Positions 1-5,947 of a stretch of DNA of 10,709 nt are shown here, piece by piece; position 1 is the stretch's first letter, and each line of letters begins with the position of its first letter. Below the pieces are notes generated by a model. That model was not told where the DNA came from. It made no database searches and saw only the letters and a program-made list of their open reading frames with translations. The position numbers and the translations under genes were made by a program. This DNA comes from Candidatus Pacearchaeota archaeon (GTDB lineage: Archaea > Nanobdellota > Nanobdellia > UBA10117 > JABICX01): positions 1 to 10,709 of the forward strand of contig JAFCCX010000006.1 in the NCBI GenBank assembly GCA_017609995.1, read 5' to 3'.

Positions 1-502
1 AGAGCTTTTGAATCTCACGAATAGCTCTATCTCGAGTTACTTTTGCTAGAATTGAAGCTGCAGAAACAATCTTATATTTCTCATCTGCTTTATGCTCAGA
101 TAAAATCTTCGGTGCTTTACCATTAAGGTTCTTCGTAATCATATCTGCGAATTTTTCTGCTTTTGGCTCAGGAGAATCAACAATAACCTCTGTTGGTTTT
201 AGTGCTTGAATTATATCTGCTGACTTAATTGCTTCTAATTTATTTAGATTTGTACCAACAGCATTTCTACTGTCAATCTCTTTTGGAGATATTTCAATAA
301 CATGATAATCATCAACAATTTTTATGATTTCATCAAAGAACTTTTCCCGTTGAATTGGTGTCAGAAGTTTTGAATCTTTCAAATCAAGTTTCTCTAGTTT
401 TTTCTTGTTTTTCTCATTAACAACAACACCTGCAATAACTAATGGGCCAATAACTGGGCCTCTACCTGCTTCATCAATGCCACAAAATAATTTACTTTTC
501 AT
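1..502 (-). CDS. rnhB: Ribonuclease HII, C-terminus cut by window edge
   Basis: RNase HII cleaves the RNA strand of RNA-DNA hybrids, removing misincorporated ribonucleotides and primers. My translation of the minus strand from the ATG at 500-502 gives 167 residues without a stop, against roughly 205-230 for complete archaeal enzymes, so the C-terminal part lies outside the window. Near the start is GIDEAGRGPVIGPL (residues 8-21), followed by LKDSKLL (41-47), VDSP (108-111) and EHKADEKYKIVSAASILAKV (136-155). The four expected metal-binding carboxylates are present as D10, E11, D109 and D140. The start overlaps the end of the MazG-like gene by 11 bases, so it is probably translated from the same mRNA as the last visible gene of the tRNA-GNAT-GNAT-MazG unit. 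No strong Shine-Dalgarno sequence precedes it. Family assignment is firm. Confidence 0.95.
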   Translation of the reverse strand, partial: MKSKLFCGIDEAGRGPVIGPLVIAGVVVNEKNKKKLEKLDLKDSKLLTPIQREKFFDEIIKIVDDYHVIEISPKEIDSRNAVGTNLNKLEAIKSADIIQALKPTEVIVDSPEPKAEKFADMITKNLNGKAPKILSEHKADEKYKIVSAASILAKVTRDRAIREIQKL

Positions 503-833
503 TTTCTTCAAAAAATTTATATGCTAATGCTATTTGTTTTAGATGTTCTTTTTCTAAATCAATATCATAATGGTCTGCGAGACGGATAAGCATGAACAGA
601 ATATCTGACATCTCATCTCCAATTTTTTCCTTGGTGGCTTTATAGTTTTCCATATCATCTCGGGCTTTGATATAGTAGCCTTCCTTAGACATAATAAATT
701 TAGAAAGCTCCCCTACTTGTTTCTGTAATTCTAAGGTAATTACCTCTGGAGTCCACTCTTTCTTCTCTCTTTTCTTAAATTCGTTGATTAATCTAACTGA
801 TTCACCAATTATTTCATTGAATGATTTTGTCAT
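492..833 (-). CDS. MazG-like nucleotide pyrophosphohydrolase family protein
   Basis: This 113-residue protein has the length and all-helical look of a single-domain MazG-type NTP pyrophosphohydrolase, the family that hydrolyses (d)NTPs to monophosphates and pyrophosphate, often as house-cleaning enzymes. The second half of the metal site is clear: GDEMSDILF at residues 72-80, giving E74 and D77 of the usual ExxD. The first half, normally ExxE in a context like EEVGEL, reads KQVGEL here (residues 38-43), so E42 is kept but the first Glu is Q39. Activity may therefore be altered; this rests on my hand alignment. The ATG at 831-833 overlaps the stop of the upstream GNAT-like gene as ATGA, which suggests translational coupling, and its 3' end overlaps rnhB. 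Confidence 0.8.
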   Translation of the reverse strand: MTKSFNEIIGESVRLINEFKKREKKEWTPEVITLELQKQVGELSKFIMSKEGYYIKARDDMENYKATKEKIGDEMSDILFMLIRLADHYDIDLEKEHLKQIALAYKFFEENEK

Positions 834-1318
834 AGTAGTTCTTTAATGTAAAGAGAATGGTTGTCTGTGTATTGATCTGGCCAGCACTCCCAATTCTTAA
901 CATCTTCTAGCTTCTTGAACAGGTTTCTTTTAAGGATTTCTCTTTCCATTTGGTCATGCTTCTTTTTACTGCCAGTTAACCAAAGAATTGCTTGACATCT
1001 CTCAGCTCGCGCTGCTTTCATAAGAACACTAAACAGTTCCTGAATCTCTTTTGTAGATTCTGCAGCTACATCAGAAACATATACAAAATTCTTGCTTTCC
1101 TGGTGAAGTGGCTCGTGAAGATATGGAATTGCAACGGGTTTGCTTAGAAATTCATAGAAAATTGAGCCTTTGATATTAAGTCCATCTGTAAAAACATAAA
1201 AATTCCCAGTAGATATCCAACCTTGAAGAATGTGTGGTGGAACAGAAGACCCTTCATAATATTTCTGCTCTAGCGCAATAATTCTTGGAATATCTATTCG
1301 ATTAGCTTTTCTTATCAT
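830..1318 (-). CDS. Divergent GNAT-like acetyltransferase
   Basis: The 162-residue product opens with MIRKANRIDIPRIIALEQKY, the beta-alpha start typical of GNAT N-acetyltransferases (acyl-CoA dependent). The middle part, FVYVSDVAAES (residues 78-88), sits where the central strand and start of motif A are expected, and the helix after it and strand ILWLTG (111-116) fit the fold. However, the acetyl-CoA binding signature Q/RxxGxG/A is missing, so cofactor binding may be weak or altered. The substrate cannot be read from sequence. It lies 1 base downstream of a canonical GNAT gene and overlaps the MazG-like gene by ATGA, so all are probably on one mRNA. It could instead be a catalytically dead GNAT-fold protein. 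Confidence 0.65.
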   Translation of the reverse strand: MIRKANRIDIPRIIALEQKYYEGSSVPPHILQGWISTGNFYVFTDGLNIKGSIFYEFLSKPVAIPYLHEPLHQESKNFVYVSDVAAESTKEIQELFSVLMKAARAERCQAILWLTGSKKKHDQMEREILKRNLFKKLEDVKNWECWPDQYTDNHSLYIKELL

Positions 1319-1319
1319 T

Positions 1320-1739
1320 TTATACTCTCTTACGTAAGAGAGTCTTTCCGGGTTTATTAGTTTTTATTTGCTCAAAACCTTGTTTCTCGAAGAAGCCACG
1401 CACGTCTCTAGGAATAGCTCTATCAATCATAACTTGTGGTTTTCCTAGTTCTCTAGTTTCGATCACAACTTTTCCAACCAATACTGAACCAACACCTTTT
1501 CTTTGTGATAAAGAATTAACTGCAATATCATTAAGTTTAACATTCTGATTGGCATGCATAGAAACATAACCTACATCATTTTCACCATCATTGGCAATAT
1601 AATATGTATTCCCATCAGCCATTCTACTAAGAATATCGCGATCAGTTGGATATCTTGAACGAAAAGTATTACTTTTAGCAGCATCAATACCTAAGATACT
1701 AATTATATCTTCTTCAGTTGCTTCTCTTAGCTCATACAT
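1320..1739 (-). CDS. GNAT family N-acetyltransferase
   Basis: This is a 139-residue single-domain GNAT acetyltransferase, which transfers an acetyl group from acetyl-CoA to an amine; the acceptor is unknown. The N-terminal MYELREATEEDI is a standard GNAT opening and supports the ATG at 1737-1739. Motif A is intact: LNDIAVNSLSQRKGVGSVLV at residues 69-88, containing Q/RxxGxG as Q79-R-K-G-V-G84. Motif B is visible as RDVRGFFEKQGFEQ (111-124). The start codon lies only 5 bases beyond the 3' end of the initiator tRNA gene, with no room for a Shine-Dalgarno sequence outside the tRNA. The mRNA is probably made by read-through of the tRNA gene and released by 3' tRNA processing. One base separates its stop from the next gene. 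Confidence 0.88.
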   Translation of the reverse strand: MYELREATEEDIISILGIDAAKSNTFRSRYPTDRDILSRMADGNTYYIANDGENDVGYVSMHANQNVKLNDIAVNSLSQRKGVGSVLVGKVVIETRELGKPQVMIDRAIPRDVRGFFEKQGFEQIKTNKPGKTLLRKRV

Positions 1740-1744
1740 AGTAG

Positions 1745-1819
1745 TAGCGCGGATTGGATTTGAACCAACGACCTTCGGGTTATGAGCCCGACGGGCACTC
1801 CAGACTGCCCCACCGCGCT
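1745..1819 (-). tRNA. Initiator tRNA-Met (anticodon CAT)
   Basis: On the minus strand the 75-base gene folds as a full cloverleaf: acceptor AGCGCGG/CCGCGCT, D stem GGGC/GCCC, anticodon stem TCGGG/CCCGA with loop CTCATAA, T stem GTTGG/CCAAT with loop TTCAAAT, discriminator A. The A1:T72 pair together with three consecutive G:C pairs (GGG/CCC) next to the anticodon loop are hallmarks of archaeal and eukaryotic initiator tRNA, so this is the start tRNA and not the elongator. CCA is not encoded (the trailer starts CTAC), so the CCA-adding enzyme at 3528-4751 must complete it. There is no intron. A TATA-like box sits about 28 bases upstream. Confidence 0.96.
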
Positions 1820-1843
1820 ATACTTAAAAGTGCTAAAAATCGG

Positions 1844-1850
1844 TTTAAAA
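1844..1850 (-). promoter_or_regulatory. TATA-like box of the initiator tRNA gene
   Basis: The minus strand reads CCTTTTAAACCG here, with TTTTAAA centred about 28 bases before the first tRNA nucleotide at 1819. That is the usual archaeal TATA-box spacing if transcription starts at or close to the mature 5' end. It is the only evident promoter for the tRNA-GNAT-GNAT-MazG-RNase HII unit and it lies just beyond the stop codon of the winged-helix gene. Confidence 0.6.
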
Positions 1851-1856
1851 GGCTTT

Positions 1857-2627
1857 CTATAGCTGTTTAATCATGATTTTGTTTCCTTCAGATTCTCTAA
1901 ACTCTTTTCCTGACTTACTTAGCTTACCATTAGTGATTATCGCTGCCTGAAGACCTCTAGAAAGAGCTCTTGACTGTGCAATAGAAATATCGCTCTCTGT
2001 TATTGATTTTTTATCACGAATTGAAGCAAAAAGCTTGAGTTTTCCAAAATTTGAAGGAGTTTGAACAATAAGCTCTAAAACTCTCTTTTTTCTGCTGATT
2101 TCATCTAGAATCTCAATATCATTCATTCTAAGCCAATCCATTGCTTCATCTAAAAAAGTGTGTTGTATTTCCTCGACAGGTGGTGTTATTATTCTAGTTG
2201 GTCTTGGTTGTTGAGGTATCTGTCTAGCAACAGGTCGTGGAGGCATTTGTCTTAAAATAGGTCTTTGTTGTGGTGCTCTTCGTTGCATTGTTCTTCGCTC
2301 ACCTGCTTCGATTTTTTGAGCTCGAGCAGCAAATTCAGCTTGTTTTGCAGCTAATTCCGGTGAAACTGTTTTTGAGGGTACTCCATATGTTCTAGCTGTC
2401 TTTGCAGGTTTCATTTGAAAAAATTGTTTTATTTTATCTTCAGCACCTTTAACATAATAAATAAAAGAAGTACCAATACGCTCTTTTGTTCTAAAAATTT
2501 GACCTGCTTCCATAAGTTCAGTAAGATAAGCATTAGCTAGAAAAGAATCAATTCCAAGTTTGCTAGCTATTTTTACTGGAAGAAGCGCTCCTTCCTGACG
2601 TACAATAGCAAAAACTTGATCTTTCAT
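1857..2627 (-). CDS. Winged-helix protein with possible nuclease-fold C-terminal domain
   Basis: I do not recognise a named family for this 256-residue protein. Residues 1-60 look like a winged-helix DNA-binding domain: MKDQVFAIVRQEGALLPVKI, then a recognition-helix-like LANAYLTELMEAGQIFRT (30-47) and a wing strand ending in YYVKG. Residues 85-155 are a Gln/Pro/Arg-rich, probably disordered and basic linker. Residues 158-256 form a second alpha/beta domain, with LELIVQTPSNFGKLKLFASI (184-203) and LQAAIITNGKLSKSGKEF (226-243). The pattern of strand, helix and then AAIITNGKLS resembles Mrr-like restriction-endonuclease folds, but I see no convincing D-ExK active site, so a catalytic role is doubtful. 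A nucleic-acid-binding or regulatory role is inferred only. A TATA-like box 25 bases before the ATG suggests a leaderless transcript. Confidence 0.75.
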   Translation of the reverse strand: MKDQVFAIVRQEGALLPVKIASKLGIDSFLANAYLTELMEAGQIFRTKERIGTSFIYYVKGAEDKIKQFFQMKPAKTARTYGVPSKTVSPELAAKQAEFAARAQKIEAGERRTMQRRAPQQRPILRQMPPRPVARQIPQQPRPTRIITPPVEEIQHTFLDEAMDWLRMNDIEILDEISRKKRVLELIVQTPSNFGKLKLFASIRDKKSITESDISIAQSRALSRGLQAAIITNGKLSKSGKEFRESEGNKIMIKQL

Positions 2628-2646
2628 ATTACTCTATAATAAGTTC

Positions 2647-2657
2647 TATATAAAAAG
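2647..2657 (-). promoter_or_regulatory. TATA-like box upstream of the winged-helix gene
   Basis: The minus strand reads CTTTTTATATAG, centred about 25 bases before the ATG at 2627. With normal archaeal TATA-to-start spacing, transcription would begin at or next to the A of the ATG, giving a leaderless mRNA. No Shine-Dalgarno sequence lies in between (the sequence there is AT-rich), which agrees. Confidence 0.6.
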
Positions 2658-2685
2658 AATATGCTAAGAGAATAAACAAATATTC

Positions 2686-3459
2686 TCAGTGGACTACATG
2701 GTCTGTATCAACTTTACCCATAAGTGCATCTGCTAGCTTTATTCCACCAAGAACTTCTGGAAGAATAACCATATCAGCACCTGCGTGCTGAAGTTTTGAA
2801 ACAATTGTTTCATCATTTGCTCGTGATGCAATTCTGATATTTGGGTTTAGTTCTCTTGCTGTTAAAATAATCAGCAAGTTATCGCCGTCTTCACCAAGAA
2901 CTGCTGCTAAACAAGCTGCACCTTCAATTCCAACTGCTTTTAGGTTCTCTTCATTAAGAGCATCAGCATTAAACACAGTAAAACCAAGGTGTTTTAGTTC
3001 ACCAACACGAGTATCATCTTTCTCTAAAAAGACAACCTCCATTCCTTCCTTTTTCAGTTTTTCTCCAACATGTTCTCCGACACGACCTGCTCCGCAGATA
3101 ATGCAGTGACCTTTCAAACTTTTTAATCTTGACATATCTCTTACTCCTGTTAAATGTTCATTAAATTTACCTGTTAGAAAATAATCAATGAACAGCCAGA
3201 ATACATAGAAAGATAAAACAGTTCCAAAGAAACCTAGAAACATCATAACAACTTTTGTTCCGGGTGTAGCTGCTCCAGTTAAATCAGCTTTTGTAAGTGA
3301 TCCTGCAGTATAGAATATTGCTTCACTAACATCTCTACCACTTGTATAACTAATTGCAACACCACTCAAAACAATAACTAGTGTTAACGCTGCAATACCG
3401 ATTAAAAGGTTTCTTAGAAGCTTACTTATGTCCTTTGGTACTCTGACTCTTGCTACCAT
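2686..3459 (-). CDS. Two-helix membrane protein with TrkA-N (RCK) domain, atypical pore
   Basis: The 257-residue protein has the layout of a small RCK-type potassium channel: a first membrane helix at about 17-38, a pore-like loop at 40-66, a second helix at about 68-93, then a cytosolic TrkA-N Rossmann domain from about 116. The Rossmann part is clear: HCIICGAGRVGEHVGEKL (118-135) with GxGxxG, and an acidic residue ending strand 2 in VVFLEKDD (142-149, E146), as in NAD(H)-binding RCK domains. No TVGYGD-like selectivity filter is present; the loop reads AIFYTAGSLTKADLTGA (47-63). A normal potassium pore is therefore unlikely; it may be a nonselective channel, a regulatory relative or a membrane-tethered nucleotide sensor. 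There is no C-terminal TrkA-C domain. The gene diverges from cca over a short shared promoter region. Confidence 0.82.
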   Translation of the reverse strand: MVARVRVPKDISKLLRNLLIGIAALTLVIVLSGVAISYTSGRDVSEAIFYTAGSLTKADLTGAATPGTKVVMMFLGFFGTVLSFYVFWLFIDYFLTGKFNEHLTGVRDMSRLKSLKGHCIICGAGRVGEHVGEKLKKEGMEVVFLEKDDTRVGELKHLGFTVFNADALNEENLKAVGIEGAACLAAVLGEDGDNLLIILTARELNPNIRIASRANDETIVSKLQHAGADMVILPEVLGGIKLADALMGKVDTDHVVH

Positions 3460-3484
3460 AGTTACAAATCTATAATGTGTTTAC

Positions 3485-3509
3485 TCCATTAAATAGTTTT
3501 TTATATGCA
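3485..3509. promoter_or_regulatory. Shared divergent promoter region of the RCK gene and cca
   Basis: On the plus strand TTTTTTATAT at 3497-3506 is centred 26 bases before the ATG at 3528, ideal for a leaderless cca transcript. On the minus strand the same AT-rich block reads ATATAAAAAA, and ATTTAATGGA lies about 30 bases before the RCK gene start at 3459, so minus-strand initiation could use either. The two genes thus share overlapping core promoters. The plus-strand assignment is stronger. Confidence 0.6.
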
Positions 3510-3527
3510 TATCGCTTTACTAATTCT

Positions 3528-4751
3528 ATGAAAGAAATACTGGAAAAGATTACACCAACAAGAGAAGAAGAACAGAAACTTAAGGAAATTGTAAGAGAAA
3601 TAACTTCTAAAATTAAAGGTAAGGATTTCAAACTTGTGATTGGTGGTTCTGTTGCAAAAGGAAGTTGGCTTCCAGGAATAACTGATATTGATTTCTTTAT
3701 GAAATTTGATTATAACAAATACAAAGAAAAATCTTTCCAGCTTTCATCTTATGCTGAGAAGATTCTTAAGAAACATTTTAAATTCAAAAAGATTCACGGA
3801 TCACGAGATTACTTTTCAATAAAATACAAAGGTTATGATTGTGAAATAATTCCTGTATTAAACATTAGATCAATTGGTCAAGCAAGAAACATAACTGACA
3901 TTTCTCCGCTTCATGTAAACTGGGTTGCTAGACGAAGTAAAGTTGCAAATCAAGTTAGATTAGTAAAGCAATTTATGAAGGGGGTTGGGGTTTATGGCGC
4001 AGAATCCTACATCCATGGATTCTCTGGACATGTTTGCGAGATATTATCAATTCATTATGGTTCTTTTGCTCGTTTAGTTAGAGAAGCTTCTAAATGGGGA
4101 GACCACAAGTTCATTGATGTTGAGAAACACTATAAGAGTGAAAAAGAAGCTTATATCAAAATGAATGGGTCAAAGATTGCAAGTCCTTTGAATGTTGTTG
4201 ATCCTGTTCAGCCAGAACGAAATGCTGCTGCAGCTATTTCTGCAGATAAATATATTACATTTATTGACGCATGTCATAAGTTTGTTTCAAGACCAAGTAA
4301 AAACTACTTTAAAGAAAGAGAATTTGACATTGAAGCAATTAAAAAACAAGCTAGTAAGAACAAGGTAGTTTTCTTTTCTTGCAAACCAGATAATAACAAT
4401 ACAGATGTTGCTGGTTGCAGAATCTTAAGAAAATTCAGATATTGTGCAAAACTTATGGAAGCATTTGATTTCATTGTATTAAATGGTGGTTGGTATTGGA
4501 ACCAACAAAAACCAGCTATTTTTTGGTATGTAATTGATCCAAAGAAACTTTCTGCTGTTCGAAGACATTGGGGTCCTGGAACAAAAGATCCTCTCGGTAG
4601 AATTCAAGGATTTACAAAGAAATGGAAAAAGCGAGTTAAAGTAAGTAACAGCAGATATTATGTTGATTTAAAACGAGATATTCGCGATATCAACGACTTC
4701 GCAAAGTACATCAAAAGAGATAAAATACTTTCTGGCGTTAAATTATTATGA
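3528..4751 (+). CDS. cca: CCA-adding enzyme (class I tRNA nucleotidyltransferase)
   Basis: This enzyme adds or repairs the 3' CCA end of tRNAs using CTP and ATP without a nucleic-acid template. I place the start at the ATG 3528 (407 residues) and not at the GTG 3477, because a TATA box at 3497-3506 lies between them and MKEILEKITPTREEEQKLKE is a typical archaeal N-terminus. The nucleotidyltransferase core reads VIGGSVAKGSWLPGITDIDF (residues 37-56), with D53 and D55 as metal ligands. The third carboxylate region is YDCEIIPV (103-110), where archaeal enzymes usually have VDVVP, so it appears to be Glu (E106). YGAESYIHGFSGHVCEIL (156-173) is a class I signature. It overlaps the downstream methyltransferase by ATGA. 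The initiator tRNA in this window lacks CCA and is a natural substrate. Confidence 0.95.
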   Translation: MKEILEKITPTREEEQKLKEIVREITSKIKGKDFKLVIGGSVAKGSWLPGITDIDFFMKFDYNKYKEKSFQLSSYAEKILKKHFKFKKIHGSRDYFSIKYKGYDCEIIPVLNIRSIGQARNITDISPLHVNWVARRSKVANQVRLVKQFMKGVGVYGAESYIHGFSGHVCEILSIHYGSFARLVREASKWGDHKFIDVEKHYKSEKEAYIKMNGSKIASPLNVVDPVQPERNAAAAISADKYITFIDACHKFVSRPSKNYFKEREFDIEAIKKQASKNKVVFFSCKPDNNNTDVAGCRILRKFRYCAKLMEAFDFIVLNGGWYWNQQKPAIFWYVIDPKKLSAVRRHWGPGTKDPLGRIQGFTKKWKKRVKVSNSRYYVDLKRDIRDINDFAKYIKRDKILSGVKLL

Positions 4752-5314
4752 ATCAAAAACAAGTTTGGAATAAAATAGCTAAGAAATATGGTGGATATCA
4801 TCGAAAATCCTGGTTAGCTTTGAAAAAGTTTCTTGATTCTGTTGATGATGATCTTTTAGATCTTGGAGCAGGAAATTGTGGGTTTACTGCACCTCTTTTG
4901 AAACGAGGAATAAAAATCTATGCTGTTGACTTTTCAGAAGAAATGTTAGCTTTAGCTCCAAGAGAAGTTGAAAAAATTATTGCTCCAGTTACAAAAGTTC
5001 CTCTAAAACGAAAGTTCAAATACATTGTAGCTATTGCAGTTGTACATCACTTGCAAACTAGAAAAGATAGGTTAGCTTTCTTTGAAGAAGTAAAAAGACT
5101 TCTTGCTAAAGATGGACAAGCAATAATTACTGCCTGGTCTAAGAAAGATTTAGGAGATAGCTACATTAAGTGGGGCGAGATAAAAAGATATTATCATATT
5201 TTTAGTAAAAAAGAGCTTTCTGACTTGCTAACTAAAGCTGGTTTTACTAAGTTTATAATAACAAAAACAATTGGAAAATTAGAAACTAATTGGATAATAA
5301 AAATCAAGAATTAA
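4748..5314 (+). CDS. Trm9-like SAM-dependent tRNA methyltransferase
   Basis: The 188-residue class I methyltransferase resembles the Trm9/ALKBH8 group, which methylates carboxymethyl-type side chains at wobble uridine 34 of tRNA. Family features visible are VWNKIAKKYG (6-15), the SAM-binding motif I LLDLGAGNCGF (36-46), acidic VDFS (60-63), IAVVHHLQTRKDRLAFFEEV (96-115), and the C-terminal KRYYHIFSKKEL block. Trm9 members usually carry the histidine pair and RxxH-like context seen here, but the protein is shorter than eukaryotic forms and the exact target is inferred. Archaeal Trm9 relatives generally need the small activator Trm112, which is not in this window. The ATG overlaps the cca stop as ATGA, so the pair probably forms a tRNA-maturation operon. 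A general small-molecule methyltransferase is the alternative. Confidence 0.8.
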   Translation: MNQKQVWNKIAKKYGGYHRKSWLALKKFLDSVDDDLLDLGAGNCGFTAPLLKRGIKIYAVDFSEEMLALAPREVEKIIAPVTKVPLKRKFKYIVAIAVVHHLQTRKDRLAFFEEVKRLLAKDGQAIITAWSKKDLGDSYIKWGEIKRYYHIFSKKELSDLLTKAGFTKFIITKTIGKLETNWIIKIKN

Positions 5315-5347
5315 ATCCTATAACGCTATTTGAAAAAGATAAAAGCA

Positions 5348-5371
5348 TAGGAAACTAAATTTAATTTCCTA
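5348..5371. terminator. AT-rich palindrome between convergent genes
   Basis: TAGGAAA at 5348-5354 is complementary to TTTCCTA at 5365-5371, and the 10 bases between them are nearly self-complementary too. It spans the stop codon of the secreted-protein gene (5361-5363) and lies 34 bases after the methyltransferase stop, so it could end transcription from both sides. The stem is AT-rich and no long T-run follows, so the assignment is tentative. Confidence 0.35.
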
Positions 5372-5846
5372 AAATGTTTCTAAAAAATCGTCTACTGCTA
5401 TCAGTTTTAAGTATCCAGCTACCAGACTCTTCAAAGAGTTCATAACCAATAAACTCTCGTAAAGTAACCCAGCTATCACCATTATAACACTGCCATCTTC
5501 CAGTGTACTTCATATGTGTAGCTCGTAATTGTATTTCCTTTTTATTCCAACAACTAGTATCTTTCAAGTTGAATGTTTCTTCACCTTGACTATCAAGAAC
5601 AGTCCATTCAAAATCAATTGTTCTGCCTCGCGGTTTATGGTAAGTCACATAGTAATAAGATACCTCTCGATTGTAGTCATCTTGTGCGTAAGTATTTTCA
5701 TTACCGTCATAAATATTTGAACACGGTTTGTCCCAACCATCTGAACAAGAACGTTCAACCAAATTAGGTTTTACTGCGTATGTAGTTGGAACTATTATAA
5801 TTACTAACAGCATTAATATTCCTATTAAAGCAAATTTATTTCTCAT
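5361..5846 (-). CDS. Small secreted protein with four cysteines, function unknown
   Basis: I do not recognise a firm family for this 161-residue protein. Residues 1-24 are a signal peptide: MRNK, a hydrophobic core FALIGILMLLVIIIV, and a likely cleavage after TTYA. There is no second membrane segment, so it is probably released or cell-associated. The mature part has four Cys (C34, C42, C99, C120), suited to two disulfides, many Tyr/Trp residues and alternating strand-like segments such as VSYYYVTYH (62-70) and TIDFEWTVLD (76-85). NIYDGNENTYA (44-54) recalls the opening of F5/8-type C (discoidin) or related jelly-roll binding domains, so a carbohydrate- or surface-binding role is possible, but this is weak. 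The ATG is preceded by GAGGT with 5-base spacing. It lies downstream of dnaG but behind a hairpin block, so it probably has its own promoter. Confidence 0.72.
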   Translation of the reverse strand: MRNKFALIGILMLLVIIIVPTTYAVKPNLVERSCSDGWDKPCSNIYDGNENTYAQDDYNREVSYYYVTYHKPRGRTIDFEWTVLDSQGEETFNLKDTSCWNKKEIQLRATHMKYTGRWQCYNGDSWVTLREFIGYELFEESGSWILKTDSSRRFFRNILGN

Positions 5847-5851
5847 TTTTT

Positions 5852-5890
5852 ACCTCGCAATATCCTTTTATTTAGCATATTACTTATACA
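5852..5890 (-). promoter_or_regulatory. Shine-Dalgarno and TATA-like box of the secreted-protein gene
   Basis: GAGGT (minus strand, 5852-5856) lies 5 bases before the ATG at 5846 and matches the archaeal anti-Shine-Dalgarno. TGTATAAG at about 5883-5890 could be the TATA box, which would give a leader of about 14 bases holding the ribosome site. This contrasts with the apparently leaderless cca and winged-helix genes. Confidence 0.5.
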
Positions 5891-5902
5891 ATAGTAACTT
5901 TT

Positions 5903-5947
5903 AAAAAGCCTCCGAAGAGGTCCAAAAGGACCTTATAGGTCTTTTGG
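5903..5947 (-). terminator. Interlocking hairpins and T-run at the 3' end of dnaG
   Basis: Reading the minus strand from inside dnaG, three hairpins can form. One pairs 5937-5947 with 5922-5933 (11 pairs, one bulge) and includes the stop codon region. A second, GGTCC-TTTT-GGACC at 5919-5932, directly follows the stop and excludes the first. The third is CCTC-TTCG-GAGG at 5909-5920, a very stable C(UUCG)G tetraloop hairpin, followed at once by C and TTTTT. The last element looks like an intrinsic-type terminator; archaea mainly respond to the T-run, so the hairpins may also protect the 3' end. Confidence 0.65.

Noticed and set aside
1745..1819. Elongator tRNA-Met or tRNA-Ile with modified CAT anticodon
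   Set aside because: The A1:T72 pair and GGG/CCC anticodon-stem pairs mark it as the initiator.
3477..3527. GTG start at 3477 for the CCA-adding enzyme
   Set aside because: The promoter TATA box lies inside this extension and the ATG at 3528 starts the conserved N-terminus.
5529..5767. Two short plus-strand frames opposite the secreted-protein gene
   Set aside because: The minus-strand gene has a signal peptide, ribosome site and ordered cysteines; the antisense frames have none of these.
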